A stretch of DNA of 64,000 nucleotides from Ceratorhiza oryzae-sativae (taxonomy: Eukaryota > Basidiomycota > Agaricomycetes > Cantharellales > Ceratobasidiaceae). The stretch is taken from NCBI GenBank assembly GCA_030998015.1, contig JARWMV010000233.1:1364001-1428000 (forward strand), in the 5' to 3' direction. The notes below the pieces were generated by a model, which searched no databases, was not told where the DNA came from, and was given only the letters and a program-made list of their open reading frames with translations. The position numbers and the translations under genes were made by a program. Shown in pieces: positions 59,201 to 64,000 of the stretch; positions within the stretch are counted from its first letter, which is position 1; the number at the start of each line of letters is the position of its first letter.

Positions 59201-60966
59201 TTGGATGAGGTTCCTGCTGTAGAGGATGTGAAGGACGTAGGAGCCGTGAGGCAGGACACAGTCTTTGGTGGAAACTGTGAGTCGCTCATGTGTGGGACAA
59301 GCCACTAGACTACTCATTCAGGAGATCGTGAACAGATTTGTTTGCCTCGGATCGCAAAGCAGAGGACAAACAAGTCCGTCGGCGTCCAGACAGTGGCATG
59401 ACCCACCCCGTCCCGGCCCAAATCCCACCCACACCTCGAGACGCCGCCGCGCGCCTCGAACGAATCCACTGGACGTCCGAAGACGATGCGCTCCTCAAAT
59501 CCATCGCCGACGCATACCCAAACAACTGGCCGCTCATCGCCGACGTGTTCAACTCGAGCCGGGTCACGATCAAGCCCGACACGCGAACGGCTTGGGACTG
59601 TTATGAGCGATATGCTCGGATGTTTGGTGGAGGCGTAGTCGTCGAGCCTGGTGCCGAGTCCTCGACTGCCGGGATGCAGATCTCGTTGGGCCAAGCGCAG
59701 CGCCCTGGATTCCCGGTTGAGATCGCACTTCCGAGCCCGGGCGGGACGCTCGTCAAGAAGGATAACAAGGGGCAAATCAAGCGGGCCACCCCAGCGTTTG
59801 AGAACCGGAAACAGGTTCGCCAGCATTTCTTGTACGATACGGTGCGCAAGGTGGTTCGGAAACGGGAAAACGCCGCCAAAGCCAACAATGCTCGTGAGTC
59901 AAAACCATAAACTCCGGGCTGACGTTGGCTGATCTCGGTTTCGTTTGGTAGCATCCAACAAACCGAAACCCGCCCAGCCCCACGAGACTCATACTCAAAT
60001 CCAGGGCCATAGGATCTATACACCAGCCGAGCTGTCGAAACTCAAGGCGGAGCGTGACCAAAAGAATTATGCGGATATGATGAAGCGTAGACAAGAAATA
60101 TATCAGCAGGCCGTGGCCGCTGGGCGTCCGGTGGTCAGTTGAATCAAGGTTACTTTGAGTGACTGGAATAATTGATACCATCATGGTTTAGCCTCGCATG
60201 CCCCCTGGACTTGTCAATATTCCTCAGATCCGAAACCCGCAGCAAATTCAACTTCAGCTTCAACAGCAGCAGGCTCAGCAACAAGCGCAACAACAAGCCC
60301 AGCAGGGTGGAGCAGCGGGTATAGCTCAGGGTCAAGCTCAACAAACTCCAGGACAAACGCCATCAGGTTCGCAAGATACCAGCATCCAAGCCCAACTCGC
60401 CGCCGCCCGCCAACGCACGATGTCTAATCAGCAGCAGGCACAAGCGCTGATGAATGGTCACGCGGCCCAGATGTCCCCACCGAACCAGGCGGCCAATTCT
60501 CCCAACCTACACGCACCGGGGATGCAAGCCGGAGCTCAAATCTCTCGACCCTCGTCCATCCGGCCGGGAAGCGGAAACGGGGGTAGTCCGGGGATCGTAA
60601 ACGGCCAGGCCATGTCCCATCTGCTTCGGACGAATGGAATGCATCAAATGCACATGAACCTCGCGAACGGGGTGATCCCCCCGAATATGCAACAGGTAGG
60701 AGCGAATGCGATGTTTGTCAATAATGCGGGAGGGATGAGGACACAGTTGGGCCCTGAGCAGATGAACCAGCTGTTGTTGGTGAGCCAATGTGGTCTCTAG
60801 ATCGAAATCGAAGTACTGAATTGATTATGTGTAGCAACAAGCGGCAAGGCAGATCAGTGCGATGCAGCAAAACCAGCAGCAGCAGCAACAACAACAGCAA
60901 CAGCAACAGCTCCAAGTTCCCAACGTTCAGCCGTCTACGTCGGATACCGATGTGACTATGCAATAG
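56261..60966 (+). CDS. EAF1: Eaf1/Vid21-type NuA4 subunit (HSA and Myb/SANT domains)
   Basis: Scaffold subunit of the NuA4 histone acetyltransferase in the nucleus. ATG at 56261 (MTAAADARSVLLGRKSEERQ); exon 2 gives DGTFPPLADIVLRALELTPE. Then come an Asp-Ala tract (DADADADGDVDADADADADA), a Pro-rich region, and the HSA domain split by an intron (HWDYVMDEM | KWLQVDFREERRWKTLLAFE). A long acidic region follows, then the Myb/SANT domain (LERIHWTSEDDALLKSIADA .. NNWPLIADVFNSSR .. AWDCYERYARMFGG). Poly-Gln runs lead to TDTDVTMQ at 60966. Joins such as VFGGN | YLFASDRKAEDKQ keep frame. The exact first exon is uncertain; ATG directly follows a possible acceptor. A truncated twin lies at 31108. Confidence 0.87.
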
Positions 60967-61390
60967 TTTCCATCTCTTCCCACTCGTTTGTTTCGGGGTG
61001 TACCAGTGCTTGTTACCATAATCCGTGGATGTGTTCTATTGTGCGATTCCTCCAAAATTATCAACCATGGTGTGATTAGATAGTCCGAAACGATGATATT
61101 GACTGAAAACTCGGAAGAATCGCGTCGCTCGTGCTCTAGAACCTCAGCTAATGCCAGCAATCTAGTCCACCGGGCCGCTGTTTTATCTCTTCTTTTCGAT
61201 TGATACTTCCCCAATCACGACTTCAGCAGCAAGGCATTTTCACCGAAAAAATGTTTGCTGTCACGAGACTGCCGAAGAGACGCTTTCGATGACTCGTTGA
61301 ATCGGTTAAGAAGTTCGGCCCGGTTCCAACGGGCCGCCAAGTCAGTATATATTCTCCTGAAATAGAGCCCCTAGCATTATTCCCTCGCCA
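60967..61390. other. Intergenic, AA9 promoter side
   Basis: No gene recognised. A TATATATT (about 61346) lies roughly 45 bp before the AA9 start. Confidence 0.45.
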
Positions 61391-62777
61391 TGCGTACTCT
61401 TACTGTTGTCGCTCTATCCTTCAGCGCTGGCGTTCTCGGACACGGTTATGTTCAGCAATTGAAGATCGGTAGCAATTACGTTCAAACATGGAACCCATAC
61501 AAGGTAAAGTGGAATTCTGTTCAATGTTCATGATTTGCAAATGCATATCGCTGATTTACCGAAACACAGGATCCTCAGCAAAAGGTCGTCCGTATTACGA
61601 GGGCTTTCAAAGACAACGGCCCGATTCCGGACAAGTAAGTCGGCCATTTGCTTGTTACACCAAGCGATAAACTGAGGCTCTTCGTCAACAGCCAGTTTAC
61701 TGTGAGCTCATCCCCGATTAACCCACACATTTGATATATTGACAGTCAGTACAACGCAGACCTCTGCTATCACATGCAATGTTGGCCGAACTAATACCAC
61801 CGAAAATATCCCAGTCAACGCGACTACGCCCGTGCCTGCTGGTACAACTGTCCAGTTCCTTTGGACAGATTGGCAGTCTGATCATCCCGGACCGAGTTTG
61901 TTCTACTTTTTCCTTTTACCAGTTCACCCATGATTGAATGCGAATGCATATAGTCATGACATACCTTGCGAAATGCCCTGGGTCCTGTTCGACATTCAAG
62001 GCAGATTCTGGTAATATTTGGGTCAAGGTGCTCCCTTGCATCCTCAGACTAAGATATTTGAATACTAACTCATTTCATAGATTCAAGAAGATGGGTACGA
62101 TGCGGTAGGGATTTAATAGGCATCATAAACCCTCAGTCTCTCATCTGTCGTCCGTCTGATCAGAGCCAACCGATTCCTTGGGCTTCTAAGCGCCTTCCGA
62201 CCGTCAATAGGTGGGTTGTATCTCTAGATCTTCGACTGTTGAGTTCCTTAACAGCCCTTCAGTACATGGTCTGCAACTATCCCAAAAACTCTCCAGAGCG
62301 GAGAATACATCCTTCGCCGTAGGTCTCTTTTCGTCTTGCCACGACTCGCAGTCATTGAAAAAGCCACAGATGAAATTCTTGGACTGCAACGCGCCAGCGA
62401 AATTGGCCGAGCTCAGTTCTATCCTGCGTGCCATCAGATCGCAGTCACAAATGTGAGTTAGCAACGGTTTCTTCTGCACACCAAAAACAGGATACTGTGA
62501 TTAAACATGTAAGCTAGGGTGGAACAAAAGCGCTCCCCACAGGAATTGCACTTCCTGGCGCATACACGCTGACAGATCCAGGGGTCGGTGCATCATTGTT
62601 CACGCGAGTTAAACCTTGTCGGCTAAAAAATGGGGGATTAGATACATCTTGAATACCGAAACATCTCTGCGACGAATCCTTACACCCCACCAGGTAGGTT
62701 TTAACGCACGGCGCTTTGGTTGATTGCACCGCTTATATGCGTACTTTGTTTTAGGCGGCCGCCCTTGGACCGGCTAG
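61391..62777 (+). CDS. AA9 lytic polysaccharide monooxygenase (GH61), secreted
   Basis: Copper enzyme that oxidatively cleaves cellulose or related glucans. The signal peptide MRTLTVVALSFSAGVLG precedes HGYVQQLKIG, so the mature protein starts with the copper-binding His. Further exons give KVVRITRAFKDNGPIPD, AITCNVGRTNTTENIPVNAT, FLWTDWQSDHPGP | (second copper His) then MTYLAKCPGSCSTF, IPKTLQSGEYILR | HEILGLQRASEIGRAQFYPA with CHQIAVTN (axial Tyr), GGTKALPTGIALPGAYTLTD, and IHLEYRNISATNPYTPPG | GRPWTG to the TAG at 62775. At least eight short introns; joins in the 3' half were checked codon by codon. No cellulose-binding module is present. Confidence 0.85.
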
Positions 62778-62948
62778 GGTATCTAAGCTGGAGTCGAACA
62801 CTGGTTCCCAGGCGACGCTATAAGAACTGACTTCAAATCAATTTCGTACTTTTCATACATGTTTTACATCTATTGTGATTACGACAAGCCCAATTAAATG
62901 GCAACTGGAACCAACCTCTCAGGTAGCTCATGAATCTTTTGTGGACTC

Positions 62949-64000
62949 TTAGGCCTGAACAGATGTTGCTTCATGAGAGTTGAGCCCTTCCACGGTTGAC
63001 TCAGGAGTTGGACCAGCCTCAGTTAACTCTGTCTTGGGGGCATCGGGACCTGTACCTGGAGCTGCCTGCGCAGGCCTTTTACCCTTACCTGGTGGGGGAG
63101 GGTGGTACACCTTTTCCTGTAGCAACCAAACCGCACATTTATTTAGCGTGATTTTTCGTCGACCATTCGGTATTTTTATTTACCTTCTTTTTCTTGACCT
63201 CCACGACAGGTGGGGGGTAGGCCAATTTCTCGACTTCCTTCCACTCTTCGCTCGCCTCGAAAGCCTTTTGAATTGGCTCTAGCAAAGACACAACCGCATC
63301 CGCGACCGCGGCCTTCAAATCTCCCGGATGCACCTCCTTAGCTACGAAAGCGTCTTCTAGTTGCTTTGCGCTCGAAAAGTGGATCGGACCACCGTACTCG
63401 GGTTTTCTGGAGATAGTGAATAGAGTCCCCTCTGGAGCATCGGTTCCAACAAGTGGCGCCATCTGGGTGATTGGGATTCCCCGCGCAATACGACCCTGAA
63501 CAACCTGCATAAGGACCGCCTTGACGAACGCAAGAACCCCGTTGCCTTCCGCCACACCCTCTTCACAGAACGCAGAGCGGATCTTTTTCCGGATTGTCGC
63601 CGGCGGATCGAGGAAGTCGATTTTGGAGTTAGCGTCGGAAGAGGACATCTTCCCTCCCGTTAGACCTGGAACCATTTCGTTCATGAGATGCGCGCGTTTA
63701 CGGTAGCCCAACTTCGGCAAGTAGAGCTCTGCGAATGTAAAGATTTTGCGCTACATGAAAGGTCATGAGGTCCCGTTACACAATCGCATATGCTCCAACT
63801 CACCTGGTCCGCTCCACCAAACTGGAAATCGCAATCCAAATATTGCTCATCCAAGGCTTGCAGGCCGGGATACAACAAACCACTGAGCAGAGGGCTAGCA
63901 ACCTGCTTCACAACTTCTGCACCGGCCTTTTTAGCATCATGCTCGGTGACGGTTGCACAGAGCCGATAGTTGTCCATGTTATATTCCTTGCTGAGCTGGT
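62949..64000 (-). CDS. TYS1: Tyrosyl-tRNA synthetase, C-terminal part (runs off window)
   Basis: Class Ic enzyme charging tRNA-Tyr, eukaryotic cytosolic type. From the right edge leftward: [40 protein letters not shown] with FQFGGADQ, an intron, then [39 protein letters not shown] (KMSSS signature), [13 protein letters not shown] and [19 protein letters not shown] last exon [20 protein letters not shown] ends with ATSVQA at 62949. The Lys/Pro-rich tail is longer than the core needs. The HIGH-like motif and start lie beyond 64000. Confidence 0.9.

Noticed and set aside
58261..59289. Minus-strand 342-codon Ser-rich frame
   Set aside because: Antisense of the acidic region of EAF1. The plus-strand frame carries the HSA domain and splices to the SANT exon.
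62760..62840. Possible reverse-strand tRNA T-arm (gagtcgaacactgg)
   Set aside because: The stem bases do not pair properly, no anticodon or acceptor stem could be built, and the left part is the AA9 terminal exon.

Overview
The window is nuclear DNA from a filamentous basidiomycete, most likely an Agaricomycete; Rhizoctonia/Ceratobasidiaceae is a guess from gene style. The evidence is the gene set (Prp43 helicase, Mid1 channel subunit, prefoldin 5, dual-start valyl-tRNA synthetase, PAN3, Eaf1/Vid21, AA9 LPMO, tyrosyl-tRNA synthetase), very intron-rich genes with GT..AG introns of about 45-65 bp, fungal patatin/NB-ARC/TPR NLR-like genes, a CFEM small secreted protein, and Ty3/gypsy, Ty1/copia and Tc1/mariner elements. 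Coding sequences below are spliced models read by eye. Coordinates give the outer limits of each gene, introns included.

Left arm (1-20.1 kb): a reverse-oriented copia-type LTR; a PRP43-type RNA helicase (1250-4357); MID1 on the minus strand; then three related C2HC zinc-finger genes on the plus strand (6898-8454, 10051-11096, 12552-14792). These share a C-terminal two-finger module with identical intron positions. The first two share an upstream motif, and the third has grown by tandem duplication of one exon-intron unit. Two tandem MITE-like elements lie between genes 2 and 3. PFD5 and VAS1 follow as a divergent pair.

Centre (20.5-58.1 kb): a direct segmental duplication of about 12 kb. 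Copy A is about 20.76-32.97 kb and copy B about 46.23-58.13 kb. Both carry, in the same order, a broken PAN3 3' end, a minus-strand patatin/NB-ARC/TPR gene, a CFEM-domain secreted protein gene, a peptidase M3 remnant and the 5' half of EAF1. Only copy B continues into the complete EAF1 gene, so copy A ends as a 5' fragment. The copies are separated by 13 kb that is largely mobile elements: a dead Tc1/mariner element, a truncated copia element and a chromodomain gypsy element with paired LTRs and a CTTCA target-site duplication. Nonsense codons and LTR differences there have the signature of CpG decay.

Right arm (58.1-64 kb): the rest of EAF1 (HSA and Myb/SANT domains, poly-Q tail), a secreted AA9 lytic polysaccharide monooxygenase, and the 3' part of a cytosolic-type tyrosyl-tRNA synthetase that runs off the window.

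The conserved genes are ordinary housekeeping. The accessory interest lies in the tandem zinc-finger family with exon amplification, and in the duplicated NLR/CFEM block, where the patatin domain has lost its catalytic motifs and the TPR number differs by exactly two repeats between copies.
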